Shown here: piece by piece, positions 1 to 6,570 of the stretch
Layout: each line of letters begins with the position of its first letter
Position numbering within the stretch: the stretch's first letter is position 1
IMG/VR virus record: IMGVR_UViG_3300025309_000028
Span: 1-39,209 of that record
DNA: 39,209 nt
Reading direction: 5' to 3' (one strand)
Source: a virus
Position numbers and translations under genes: made by a program
Notes under the pieces: generated by a model
What the model was told of the DNA's origin: nothing
What the model saw: the letters and a program-made list of their open reading frames with translations, nothing else
The model's database searches: none

Positions 1-1
1 G

Positions 2-70
2 GCGCTGCGCAAACTTCGTCATCCGTCGCGTTCCGAAAAACTCAAAAGTTTCCTCGATAGCGAAGGTTAG
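2..70 (+). CDS. rpoD: RNA polymerase sigma-70 factor RpoD, C-terminal end (partial)
   Basis: Only the last 22 codons and the TAG stop are in the window; the gene begins upstream. The peptide (ALRKLRHPSRSEKLKSFLDS, then EG) matches the end of region 4.2 of the housekeeping sigma factor, where the RKLRHPSRS segment follows the helix-turn-helix that reads the -35 box; E. coli RpoD ends almost identically. This is chromosomal host sequence and suggests a proteobacterium, probably a betaproteobacterium. The tRNA begins 9 bp after the stop. Confidence 0.93.
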   Translation, partial: ALRKLRHPSRSEKLKSFLDSEG

Positions 71-78
71 TTGTTTAT

Positions 79-155
79 GGGTCGTTAGCTCAGTTGGTTA
101 GAGCAGAGGACTCATAATCCTTTGGTCGCTGGTTCGAGTCCAGCACGACCCACCA
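79..155 (+). tRNA. tRNA with CAU anticodon, probably tRNA-Ile2 (lysidine type), less likely elongator tRNA-Met
   Basis: The cloverleaf is complete: acceptor GGGTCGT (79-85) pairs with ACGACCC (145-151), followed by A and an encoded CCA (153-155). The anticodon stem GAGGA/TCCTT encloses the loop CTCATAA with anticodon CAT, and the T arm reads GCTGGTTCGAGTCCAGC. The variable and T arms (TTGGTCGCTGGTTC) resemble E. coli tRNA-Ile2, whose gene ileX also lies near rpoD; this favours Ile2 over Met, but identity cannot be proven by eye. The 3' half (112-155) is shared with the end of an integrase reading frame on the other strand, so it served as the attachment site of an integrative element. Confidence 0.93.
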
Positions 156-208
156 AAAAACAACGAGTTATGCGCAGCATATCTCGTTTTTGTTTTAAAC
201 CTGTCAAC
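112..208 (-). pseudogene. Tyrosine recombinase (integrase), C-terminal fragment split off by the prophage
   Basis: Read leftward, this frame ends LTGLKQKRDMLRITRCFLVG and then RAGLEPATKGL, with its TGA stop (112-114) inside the tRNA. A GRAGLEPATKGL-like tail that overlaps a tRNA is typical of phage and island integrases targeting tRNA genes. Joining position 208 to 39117, as expected after removal of the prophage and one 5-bp target copy, restores the frame LQEAKKLTGLKQ with the integrase body at the right edge. The fragment has no start of its own and is a remnant of the interrupted gene. Confidence 0.82.
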
Positions 209-346
209 TGTGGGGGAGTGTTTGATTTGGCACTAAGGGAATAAGCCAAAAAAGTGGGAAGAACCGCGACAACACGGTGTGGGGGAGTGTTTGATTTGGC
301 ACTAAGGGAATAAGCCAAAAAAGTGGGAAGAACCGCGACAACACGG
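209..346. repeat. Two perfect 69-bp tandem copies of the phage left terminus
   Basis: Positions 209-277 and 278-346 are identical. Each unit starts TGTGGGGGAGTG and carries GATTTGGCAC (224-233 and 293-302). The phage terminus is thus present twice, 69 bp apart. On the minus strand this appears as a 23-residue repeat in an open frame that is not a gene. Either the spacing of transposase sites is natural to this phage, or the end was duplicated after insertion. Confidence 0.9.
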
Positions 347-437
347 GATTTGGCGGGAATTACGTTGCCAAATACATTTGGCACAAAAAAGCGCAATAAC
401 GGTCAGGGAATGGCCGTTTTTGCATTTGATTTGGCAC
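224..437. promoter_or_regulatory. Left-end transposase binding-site array
   Basis: The motif GATTTGGCAC occurs at 224-233, 293-302 and 428-437, with a variant CATTTGGCAC at 375-384, a partial GATTTGGCGG at 347-356 and an inverted TTGCCAAAT near 365. Mu left ends carry several spaced MuA sites (L1-L3), and this cluster plays the same part by position. The same decamer recurs inverted at the right end, supporting recognition by one transposase. Confidence 0.75.
398..421 (+). terminator. Hairpin with T tract inside the left end
   Basis: AACGGTCA (398-405) and TGGCCGTT (411-418) form an 8-bp stem with one G-T pair around a GGGAA loop, followed by further T residues. Read rightward it looks like a Rho-independent terminator that would stop host transcription entering the phage. 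Read leftward it lies just behind the last gene of the lysogeny operon, but with a poorer T tract. Confidence 0.5.
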
Positions 438-451
438 AAACAGAACTAGAA

Positions 452-982
452 TTAAGCGGATTTGCTGGCGGAGACGTTAAAATCTACGAGGTGCGCGAAG
501 GATCGTTGCATCCAATTCATCTGAACAACATGCCTATCGTGGCCTTGAGCGCGCGCCAGCTCGTTCTGGCATAGCACCACAAGAGCCCCAAGGGCTGGAG
601 GCTCGGCGCTTTCGAGCATTCTGGTGCTGGCATTCCAGGCTGACACATCCTGCTCGGTAAAATCTCTTTCACCTCGCGCAACGATAGACGCTTCAAGCTG
701 GCGGAAGTCCTTTGCCAGATTGGCATGGCGGCGCGCACGGTCAGAAAATCCAATCACCAGGGCGGCGGCAGAGACGATCGTAATCGCCAGCGCGATCCAC
801 GCCAGCAGCGCGGGGTTTGACAGGCTTGCCAAGGCAGCCGAGCCTCCGATCACGCCAACCGCACTACCCAGCTTGTCGCATACCGAAAAGAAACGCTCGC
901 GCTTCTGATGGTAAAGCGTTGACAGCTCCGTGCGGTATAGCACGGCATGACGTTTTTCCCACAGGTAAGTTGGCTCAGTCAT
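452..982 (-). CDS. Two-TM membrane protein, SLATT-like, last gene of the lysogeny operon
   Basis: The 176-residue protein has an amphipathic N-terminal helix (about 8-36), two closely spaced hydrophobic segments (about 38-54 and 59-79, the second ending VIGFSDRARRH) and a soluble helical tail with a H..L...F..L pattern. This layout resembles the SLATT two-TM effector domains known from anti-phage and nucleotide-signalling systems; the assignment is by pattern only. Its ATG overlaps the stop of the preceding gene (ATGA), and both follow the repressor on the same strand, so it is probably made in the lysogen. Superinfection exclusion or abortive defence is the likely role; a plain structural membrane protein is the alternative. 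Confidence 0.72.
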   Translation of the reverse strand: MTEPTYLWEKRHAVLYRTELSTLYHQKRERFFSVCDKLGSAVGVIGGSAALASLSNPALLAWIALAITIVSAAALVIGFSDRARRHANLAKDFRQLEASIVARGERDFTEQDVSAWNASTRMLESAEPPALGALVVLCQNELARAQGHDRHVVQMNWMQRSFAHLVDFNVSASKSA

Positions 983-1152
983 TTTTTATCCTTATCAGGC
1001 GGTCTGGTTGGCGTAGGTGTAATAGGAACCCGCTGCATTACTGATAAAACGTGGTCATTGGTGTTGCGCCTTGTCAGCGCAGACTCTCTGAAATCAACGC
1101 TCTCATTAAGCTGCTTGTTTGGAACGGGAACCGGCTTTTTATCTTCTGCCAT
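979..1152 (-). CDS. Small hydrophilic protein of the lysogeny operon, unknown function
   Basis: This encodes 57 residues starting MAEDKKPVPV. The ATG at 1150-1152 is preceded by GAGG eight bases upstream, which is preferred over the GTG four codons earlier. The protein is charged, has a proline/threonine-rich end (PITPTPTRPPDKDKK) and no membrane segment. It lies between the repressor and the 2-TM gene, overlapping the latter by 4 bp, so it could be a partner or regulator of the membrane protein. No family is recognised. Confidence 0.6.
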   Translation of the reverse strand: MAEDKKPVPVPNKQLNESVDFRESALTRRNTNDHVLSVMQRVPITPTPTRPPDKDKK

Positions 1153-1207
1153 TTTATACCTCACTATTAACTAAATACAGGCGGAACGCAATCCGGGGTG
1201 AATGGCT

Positions 1208-1684
1208 TCACTGCGCGGGTTTGGATAGGTGCTGATAGAAGGATAGGATCATATCGGCGCGCTGTTCGGGGGTTAGTGGCTGCACGGCGGCGGCGCGTTC
1301 GGTGAGGATGACGGATTCACGCAGGCGAGATGGATCGATCTCAACGGAATCACCGTCCGATATAGATGACTTATTGTGTTCGAAATCTCGTAGCTGCTTG
1401 GTTAAATCTCGAATTCTAGTGGCGGAATCGAGAGCCTCAACATAGTGATAAGTGATCGTTCCGGCACCAGTCAAAAGCCATTCAATACCAATGCCATGCT
1501 CAACAAGCCTAGATAAAAACATACCTCCCGGAACACTTTTCCCGTTTTCGTAGTCCCGCACTGTCTGAGGCTCAACACCAGTCGCTTTGGCAAGTTGAGT
1601 AGGCGTCATACTCAAATGTTGCCTGACTAGCACCAGACGAGCAGCAATATCTTGTTTTAATGAAGGTGACACTTCTTTAGTCAT
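1208..1684 (-). CDS. CI-like / Mu c-type lysogeny repressor, XRE helix-turn-helix
   Basis: The 158-residue protein has an XRE-type helix-turn-helix at about residues 10-65 (MTPTQLAKATGVEPQTVRDY, then ENGKSVPG), followed by a segment typical of CI_N repressors (HGIGIEWLLTGAG) and a helical C-terminal part suited to oligomerisation. No Ser-Lys protease pair is evident, so RecA-stimulated self-cleavage is not indicated. It is divergent from ner across a region with repeated TGTCACCT boxes and heads a three-gene leftward operon. GAGG eight bases before the ATG acts as the ribosome site. Its role is to keep the transposition operon silent. Confidence 0.87.
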   Translation of the reverse strand: MTKEVSPSLKQDIAARLVLVRQHLSMTPTQLAKATGVEPQTVRDYENGKSVPGGMFLSRLVEHGIGIEWLLTGAGTITYHYVEALDSATRIRDLTKQLRDFEHNKSSISDGDSVEIDPSRLRESVILTERAAAVQPLTPEQRADMILSFYQHLSKPAQ

Positions 1685-1796
1685 AACTGTAACCTCAAAC
1701 TGTCACCTTGAATCCAGGTGTCAGAATTAATTATTTAGTTGTTTGCAAACAAGTTTTTATGGCTTCACAGAAATTTCTTAATAATTAAACCGTCAC
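1664..1796. promoter_or_regulatory. Divergent operator region: repeated TGTCACCT boxes and a 14-bp palindrome
   Basis: Copies or near copies of TGTCACCT occur at about 1664 (inverted, inside the repressor start), 1700 and 1716 (facing each other around TGAATCC) and 1788. TTGTTTGCAAACAA at 1739-1752 is a perfect palindrome. The AT-rich tract between the palindrome and the repressor gene gives leftward -10-like hexamers about 15 bp from TTGTTT. These are probably repressor operators controlling both the repressor promoter and the early promoter, as in Mu. Confidence 0.62.
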
Positions 1797-1801
1797 CTAA
1801 A

Positions 1802-1839
1802 AGAAATATCTTGCAGGCAAGATATTTCTGCCTTATAGT
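1802..1839 (+). promoter_or_regulatory. Early promoter embedded in a 28-bp palindrome (candidate Ner operator)
   Basis: Arms 1802-1814 and 1817-1829 are perfect 13-bp inverted repeats (AGAAATATCTTGC and its complement) separated by AG. TTGCAG (1811-1816) and TATAGT (1834-1839) are 17 bp apart and could be the -35 and -10 boxes of the rightward early promoter, so a protein on the palindrome would block polymerase. Mu Ner binds an inverted repeat at the corresponding place. Confidence 0.6.
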
Positions 1840-1872
1840 TCGTCCACGTCAATCAGCACATGGACAAATGAC

Positions 1873-2142
1873 ATGCCAAAAAAACCAACCCCGCAGGACT
1901 GGAACAAAGAAGACATCAAAGCCGCCGTCTGGAAGACCGGCACCACGATGAAAGGCCTGGCGCTCTCCAACGGCTACCGCTCGGTCGATGCGGTCAATCA
2001 GGCGCTGTTCCGGCCTTACCCGAAAGCCGAACGCATCATCGCCAAAGCGTTGGGCATCGCGCCGGAAACCATCTGGCCGTCGCGTTACAAGTTTAACGCT
2101 TCCAGCCGCAGGCGCAACGTCAATTTAACGGTGAGCGCCTGA
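1873..2142 (+). CDS. ner: Ner-family DNA-binding regulator of the early promoter
   Basis: The 89-residue protein matches the Ner/Nlp family: it begins with a DWNKEDIKAAVWKTG helix, then a helix-turn-helix (TMKGLALSNGYRSVDAVNQA) and the characteristic PYPKAERIIAKALGIAPETI, then WPSRY. In Mu, Ner is the first early gene and turns down both repressor and early transcription after induction. The ribosome site before the ATG is weak. The next gene starts 1 bp after its stop. Confidence 0.92.
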   Translation: MPKKPTPQDWNKEDIKAAVWKTGTTMKGLALSNGYRSVDAVNQALFRPYPKAERIIAKALGIAPETIWPSRYKFNASSRRRNVNLTVSA

Positions 2143-2143
2143 C

Positions 2144-2611
2144 ATGAACGACAACCGATCTCTCGACCTGTTTGCACCGGCAGCCGTCCGCCCCGGCTCT
2201 ATGGGTTGCCGCGCCGAGATTGCGGCAACCCTTTCCGAGGCGATGAAGCGGGCGGCCGGCAAGGGAATGACACGGGAAGAAATCGCCGCGCGCATGGGGA
2301 TGTTCCTGGGCGAAAAGATCAGCGTGGCGACGCTGAACGGGTATTCCTCCCAGTCGCATACGGCTCAGGCGGCAGAGAACGGAGAACCGGCGCGCGACAT
2401 CAGCCTGATGCGCGCGATGGCGTTTGACGCCGCCGTCGAGGAAGACGTGCTGATGGGGCTGTTCAGCGACAAGCTCGGCGGGCGTTGCGTGGTAAGCAGC
2501 GAGGATGCCGCCTTGCTGGAATGGGCAAGGCTGCACAGGGAAGAAAAGGCGCTCGGCGAGAAAAAGCGGGCATTGGAAGCGGTAATGAAACTTAAAGGAG
2601 ATCGGAAATGA
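2144..2611 (+). CDS. Early phage protein, possibly DNA-binding, unknown function
   Basis: The 155-residue protein lies between ner and the transposase gene. It has a predicted helix-turn-helix-like stretch (residues about 40-65, GMTREEIAARMGMFLGEKIS, then VATLNGY) and a charged C-terminal coil (WARLHREEKALGEKKRALEA). Genes at this position in Mu relatives are often small DNA-binding proteins. It overlaps the next small gene by ATGA, so the two are translationally coupled. Confidence 0.75.
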   Translation: MNDNRSLDLFAPAAVRPGSMGCRAEIAATLSEAMKRAAGKGMTREEIAARMGMFLGEKISVATLNGYSSQSHTAQAAENGEPARDISLMRAMAFDAAVEEDVLMGLFSDKLGGRCVVSSEDAALLEWARLHREEKALGEKKRALEAVMKLKGDRK

Positions 2612-2775
2612 ACGAGAACATGCAATTTTTACAGGAATGGGCGGAGCGCTATCCGCACTCCGCCGCCGCACTGGTTGGGGCGCTAAAAATCACGCCTCGT
2701 GGCCGCACGGTTTATATACCTGCTAGCCCTCGGACTCAAGCTGCACCTGAGTTCGCTCAAGCGTCCGATAAATAG
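2608..2775 (+). CDS. Small early protein, unknown function
   Basis: An ATG at 2608, with AAAGGAG seven bases upstream and overlapping the previous stop, opens a 55-codon frame (MNENMQFLQEWAERYPHSAA...). The spacing and ribosome site make it credible despite the size. Its last 53 bases overlap the end of a convergent gene. It has no membrane segment and no recognised family. Confidence 0.6.
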   Translation: MNENMQFLQEWAERYPHSAAALVGALKITPRGRTVYIPASPRTQAAPEFAQASDK

Positions 2776-2908
2776 ACGTGACCATGTCGCCGATCATGTC
2801 CATTGCGGCGGTGTTTTCATTGGTGTTTCCGCCGCACCGGATATCGCCGTTGGCGATGAACGCGGAAGCGAGGGTAACGGCGTGAGCAAACAAAATATCA
2901 TTTTTCAT
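2723..2908 (-). CDS. Small leftward protein within the early operon, unknown function
   Basis: The 61-residue protein starts at the ATG at 2906-2908, which has GGAGA nine bases upstream; a longer frame exists but lacks such a site. The sequence (MKNDILFAHAVTLASAFIAN, then GDIRCGGNTNENTAAMDMIG) is compositionally normal and looks like a folded alpha-helical protein. It is antisense to the early operon directly before transposase A and overlaps the preceding small gene by 53 bp. No family is recognised. Confidence 0.55.
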   Translation of the reverse strand: MKNDILFAHAVTLASAFIANGDIRCGGNTNENTAAMDMIGDMVTSIYRTLERTQVQLESEG

Positions 2909-2974
2909 GAGGGTTCTCCTGTGGTTGATGGATGCGTTTACGAGACGCGCGGCCATTCTACTGCGGGACGGAAC

Positions 2975-2993
2975 CCTCACCTATCCCGTGAGG
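2975..2993 (+). promoter_or_regulatory. Hairpin masking the ribosome binding site of transposase A
   Basis: CCTCAC (2975-2980) pairs with GTGAGG (2988-2993) around the loop CTATCCC. The GAGG within the 3' arm is the only plausible Shine-Dalgarno for the ATG at 3001, seven bases away. Translation of the transposase would then depend on opening this stem. Confidence 0.45.
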
Positions 2994-3000
2994 TTTCGGT

Positions 3001-5100
3001 ATGAAAACCCACTACTCCAGCGCCGAGCTTGCCGCGATGAAGCTGCCGGGATTGCCGAAAACAAAAAAAGGGGTGCTAGAAAAGGCAGTGCGCGAAGGCT
3101 GGGCGAAGCAAAAGCGAGCTGGTTGCGGCGGCGGGTTTGAATACGCCGCTTCCAGCCTGCCAGCCGAGGCGCAAGCCGCTTTGCGTGCCGCTCATGTTGA
3201 GCGGGTGGTACAGAGCTGCGCGCCACTGGTAGTGGCACCGGTCACGGTTAAAACCACGGCGGCGCCGTGTTATGAGGTGGATCGGGCGAGCAGCACGGCG
3301 CGGCAGCGCGAAGAGGAATTGGCGCGCAGCACCGTGCTGCGCAAGCTGGATGAGTTGCAGCACGCGGCGGGTTCAAGCCGCGAGGCGGCGATGACCACGC
3401 TGCTGACGATGGCGAGTGCGGGCACGCTGGGTGATGCGCTGTGTGCCACGCTGCGCATGGCACGGGATGCGCGCGGCAAGAAGGGCAATGAATACCCTTC
3501 GGTGCGCTCGTTAAAACGCTGGATCGCCAAGAGCAAAGCTGGTGATCTAATGCCCAGGGTTGCGCAAGCCGATATGCGCATCCAGCCGTGGCACGCGCTG
3601 GCGATAGCGCTGCGCCAACGCCCGCAAGGCAGCAGCCTGACATGGCTGCGCGAACAGATTGCCGCGCAGTGGGATGCCACATGGGGCGAAACGATACCCA
3701 GCTACCACGTGGTGCGCCGTTTTTTCACCGAGAAATTCAGCCAGATAGACCAGTTAAAAGGCCGCTACACCGGCTCGAAACTGCGAAGCCACAAGTTCTA
3801 CCAGCACCGCACCAGCGAAGGGCTGGCACCGGCGATGGAAGTCCACGCCGACGGCTGGAATACCCACTTCACCGCGCCGCATCCGGTCACCGGCGAATTT
3901 GTCACCTACGAGGTGTGGCACTTCCATGACGTGGCCACGCGCTTCGTCACACCGCCCGGCCTTGGCCTGACTGAGAAATTTGAAGTAATTGCCAAGGGGT
4001 TGGAAAACTACATCCGCTACTTCGGCGTGCCACTGATCGTGATGACCGACTCTACCAAGATCATTCGCGGATCGGCGCGCTTCACCAAAGACCCGGTGCG
4101 CTCGATCGAGGAGCGTGTCGGCTGCACCATCACCCACCCCAAAGAAGTCGGCAACTCGCAGGCCAACGGCATCTGCGAAAACTTCAACACCAGCTATCTG
4201 GACAAGCGCAGCCGCGAGCTGGCCACCTACCAGAGTAAAGGGCAGATGGACGAACTCACCTTCAAGCGCGTCAGGAAGCTCACCGCCGCGATGGTCAAGG
4301 CCGCCAACGCTGGCGATCTGGCCGAGCGCGACCAGAAGAAGCGCGAGGCAGAGCGCATGGGTAAAGGGCTGGTGTTCACCAGCCATGCCGAGGCGGTGGA
4401 CTGGATCAAAGGCATCTGCGCCGAATACAACCACCGGCCGCACCGCGGCCTCCCGAGGGTGCGCGGCGAAGACGGCAGGCTGCGCCATCAGACCCCGGCA
4501 GAAGCGGTGGCTCAACACGCCGCAAATGGCTGGAAACCGGAGCTGATGGGTGACACGCCGGAAGCGCACGAAGTTTTCCTGATTGACACATTCCGCCCAC
4601 GCGTCATCGTTAAGGTCACCCGCGAAACCGTCAGCCCATACGGTGGCATGCGCTTCCGCAATGCCGAGGCACTCGGCCACTGGAACGGCAAGGAGGTCGT
4701 CGTGGTGTACGACATCCACGAATGGCAAAGCGTGCGTGTGGAAGATATGAAGGGCGCGTTGATCTGCATGGCCGAATTTGTCGCCGCGACCGGCTACCGC
4801 GCCGTCACTGCCTACGAAGACGCCGAAGAGAAGCGCGCCAAGGCGCAGATGCGCCGCCGCGAGAAACAGATCGCGCAGATCGAGGCGCGCAACCCGGCAG
4901 CGGCCATCGAAGAGAAGACCGTTAAAACCATCGTGGACTTCATCGATATTAACCCTCAGCCGGCCCCGCAGCGCGAGCTGACCGCAGCCGATTTCATGCA
5001 GGAAAAAACCGAAGAAAAGGAAAGCAACTTCGGCGACACCGTGATGTGGTTGCACGGAAACGGGGAAGACCCGCGCAATAAAGAAGTGGCCGCTCAATAG
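3001..5100 (+). CDS. A: MuA-type DDE transposase
   Basis: The 699-residue protein matches Mu transposase in length (663 in Mu) and order. Residues about 5-65 form the Mu-type winged DNA-binding domain (SSAELAAMKLPGLPKTKKGV). The RNase H-like core carries D284 (VHADGWNTHF), D350 (IVMTDSTK) and E393 (QANGICENFN), a credible DDE triad. A beta-barrel (about 520-600, HEVFLIDTFRPRVIVKV) and a basic coiled C-terminal region for contacts with the B protein follow. It catalyses strand transfer of the phage ends during integration and replicative transposition. It is followed 62 bp later by B. A long antisense frame runs through it but is a shadow. Confidence 0.96.
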   Translation: MKTHYSSAELAAMKLPGLPKTKKGVLEKAVREGWAKQKRAGCGGGFEYAASSLPAEAQAALRAAHVERVVQSCAPLVVAPVTVKTTAAPCYEVDRASSTARQREEELARSTVLRKLDELQHAAGSSREAAMTTLLTMASAGTLGDALCATLRMARDARGKKGNEYPSVRSLKRWIAKSKAGDLMPRVAQADMRIQPWHALAIALRQRPQGSSLTWLREQIAAQWDATWGETIPSYHVVRRFFTEKFSQIDQLKGRYTGSKLRSHKFYQHRTSEGLAPAMEVHADGWNTHFTAPHPVTGEFVTYEVWHFHDVATRFVTPPGLGLTEKFEVIAKGLENYIRYFGVPLIVMTDSTKIIRGSARFTKDPVRSIEERVGCTITHPKEVGNSQANGICENFNTSYLDKRSRELATYQSKGQMDELTFKRVRKLTAAMVKAANAGDLAERDQKKREAERMGKGLVFTSHAEAVDWIKGICAEYNHRPHRGLPRVRGEDGRLRHQTPAEAVAQHAANGWKPELMGDTPEAHEVFLIDTFRPRVIVKVTRETVSPYGGMRFRNAEALGHWNGKEVVVVYDIHEWQSVRVEDMKGALICMAEFVAATGYRAVTAYEDAEEKRAKAQMRRREKQIAQIEARNPAAAIEEKTVKTIVDFIDINPQPAPQRELTAADFMQEKTEEKESNFGDTVMWLHGNGEDPRNKEVAAQ

Positions 5101-5162
5101 TTATCGCTATCGAACGGCCTTTTACAGCAGCAAGTGAGAAGCACTTACAAGGAGAAGTATAA

Positions 5163-5891
5163 ATGAAACAGCATTTCGTGGAAACCAGCAATCACCGCCG
5201 CTTCATCGCTGGAGTCTCAGCAGTCGAGAATCGCGGCAGCCCGGAGGCGTGCATCCAGCTGCTCACAGGATCCCCCGGAACAGGCAAAAGCTGCACCGTC
5301 GATAACTGGGGAGCCAAGCGAGACGCCATCTACATGGAAGGCATCCCCGGCATGAGCCTCAGCTTCATCCGCGATTACCTCGCCGATCAGACCAACGTTT
5401 ACGCGCGCGGCAAGTTTGCCCAGTACCAGGGCATGGTCGATCACTTCCGCCGCAGCAAGCAGCCCATCATCCTGGACGAAGCTCAGCACGGCCTGCCCAA
5501 CAAGGCCGAGTGCATCGAATACCTGCGCCGCATCGCAGAACAGGCCAACGTCATGCTGGTGCTGGTGTGTCATACCTCCGAGAAACACCGGTTCAGCGAG
5601 GACCGGCTGGCGCACATCGCCACACGCGTTTCGGACGTGACCGAGCTCAAACCGGCCACCGTGGAGGACTGCGCGATCTACCTAGGTGAACTGTGCGAAG
5701 TGCGCGTCGATACCGGCATCGTGCAGCAAGTGTTCGACCAGTCGCGTGGACGTTACCGCCTGATGTCCAACGCCGGCCGCACGCTGGAGGCCATCGGCAA
5801 CAAGATGGGCAAGCCCGAGCTGAACGCGACGGACATCAAGGGCATCCGCCTGTGCGAAGACGCCATGAAGGCGCTGAAGAAGGGGGCGTGA
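5163..5891 (+). CDS. B: MuB-type AAA+ ATPase, transposition target selector
   Basis: The 242-residue ATPase has a Walker A motif GSPGTGKS at 36-43 and a Walker B motif IILDEAQH with D105-E106. It starts at an ATG preceded by AAGGAG. MuB forms ATP-dependent filaments on target DNA and delivers it to the transposase; the position right behind A supports this. It is shorter than Mu B (312 residues) and begins almost at the ATPase core, lacking the large N-terminal DNA-binding part, as in some other transposable phages. Its stop overlaps the next ATG (TGATG). Confidence 0.93.
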   Translation: MKQHFVETSNHRRFIAGVSAVENRGSPEACIQLLTGSPGTGKSCTVDNWGAKRDAIYMEGIPGMSLSFIRDYLADQTNVYARGKFAQYQGMVDHFRRSKQPIILDEAQHGLPNKAECIEYLRRIAEQANVMLVLVCHTSEKHRFSEDRLAHIATRVSDVTELKPATVEDCAIYLGELCEVRVDTGIVQQVFDQSRGRYRLMSNAGRTLEAIGNKMGKPELNATDIKGIRLCEDAMKALKKGA

Positions 5892-6253
5892 TGGCGACCA
5901 AAGGCCAAACCTCGCCACGCACCGTCACGCAAGGCCTGCGCCAGCGCGCCTGGTGGGTGATGCGCCGCCGCAGCAGATTCAGTTTACAGGAGCTGCTGTC
6001 CACACTGGCGGACGGCAGCGAGCGCGATGCGGCGAGCAATCTCGGCAAATACCTGCGCGCGCTGGAAAAGGCCGGGGTCATCCGCCGCGAAGCCGAGCGC
6101 CAGCCCGGCGCAGCACTCACCAGCAACGGCCATATCCGCTACCGGCTCGCCATCAATACCGGACGCAAGGCCCCGGTGTGGCGCGCCAAAAGCAATGCCG
6201 TATACGACCCGGACAGCGGGATTGAATACCCGATAGTAGAGGTGCAAGCATGA
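5891..6253 (+). CDS. Winged-helix-like DNA-binding protein, semi-early
   Basis: This encodes 120 residues. The middle (RQRAWWVMRRRSRFSLQELL and onward to LGKYLRALEKAGVIRRE) reads as a winged helix-turn-helix in which a recognition helix precedes a basic wing. It starts at the ATG sharing one base with the B stop. Similar proteins sit behind B in many Mu relatives, with no assigned function; a regulatory role is inferred. Confidence 0.78.
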   Translation: MATKGQTSPRTVTQGLRQRAWWVMRRRSRFSLQELLSTLADGSERDAASNLGKYLRALEKAGVIRREAERQPGAALTSNGHIRYRLAINTGRKAPVWRAKSNAVYDPDSGIEYPIVEVQA

Positions 6254-6570
6254 ACGATGCGCACACCTTCGACCTGGCGCGCGCCGCCGTGGCGGCGGAA
6301 AGCATGACGGCGGTGGCGGCGGAGATCGGCTACTCGCGCACCGCGATCTCGCTGTACCTGTCCGGCAAATACGGCGCCGGCGTGGAAAAGCTCGAAGCCG
6401 CGATCCGTGCGCGCTACGACATTTACCCCTGTCCGCACACCGGGCAGGAAATCAGCGGCCCGGACTGCGCGCGCCGCGCCAGCGCACCCCGCCCGTTCGG
6501 CGGACGCGCCAAGGAAGCCAACTGGCTGGCATGCCAATCGTGCCAGCACAACAAGGGAGCCAAATCATGA
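6250..6570 (+). CDS. Helix-turn-helix protein with a C-terminal cysteine cluster
   Basis: The 106-residue protein has a helix-turn-helix at about residues 12-38 (SMTAVAAEIGYSRTAISLYL) like the LacI/XRE type. A C-terminal segment has cysteines (YPCPHTG, PDCARR, CQSCQ) that may bind zinc. It overlaps its neighbours by ATGA on both sides and is probably a phage transcription regulator of the semi-early phase. Confidence 0.75.
   Translation: MNDAHTFDLARAAVAAESMTAVAAEIGYSRTAISLYLSGKYGAGVEKLEAAIRARYDIYPCPHTGQEISGPDCARRASAPRPFGGRAKEANWLACQSCQHNKGAKS

Noticed and set aside
278-280. Inner TGT as the true left end of the phage
   Set aside because: Its flanking pentamer CACGG does not match the right flank TCAGG, and only the outer TGT at 209 lets the integrase frame join correctly.
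112-396. 94-residue leftward open frame with a 23-residue repeat
   Set aside because: It joins the integrase tail (real, up to 208) to the 69-bp tandem repeat of the phage end. The repeat part is open only because 69 is a multiple of three; there is no ribosome site.
323-574. Rightward 83-residue frame over the left end
   Set aside because: It begins inside the tandem repeat, has no ribosome site and overlaps the 2-TM gene on the other strand.
3754-5097. 447-residue frame antisense to transposase A
   Set aside because: The sense strand has a full MuA domain order with DDE residues. The antisense frame arises from high GC and codon bias, and has no family features.
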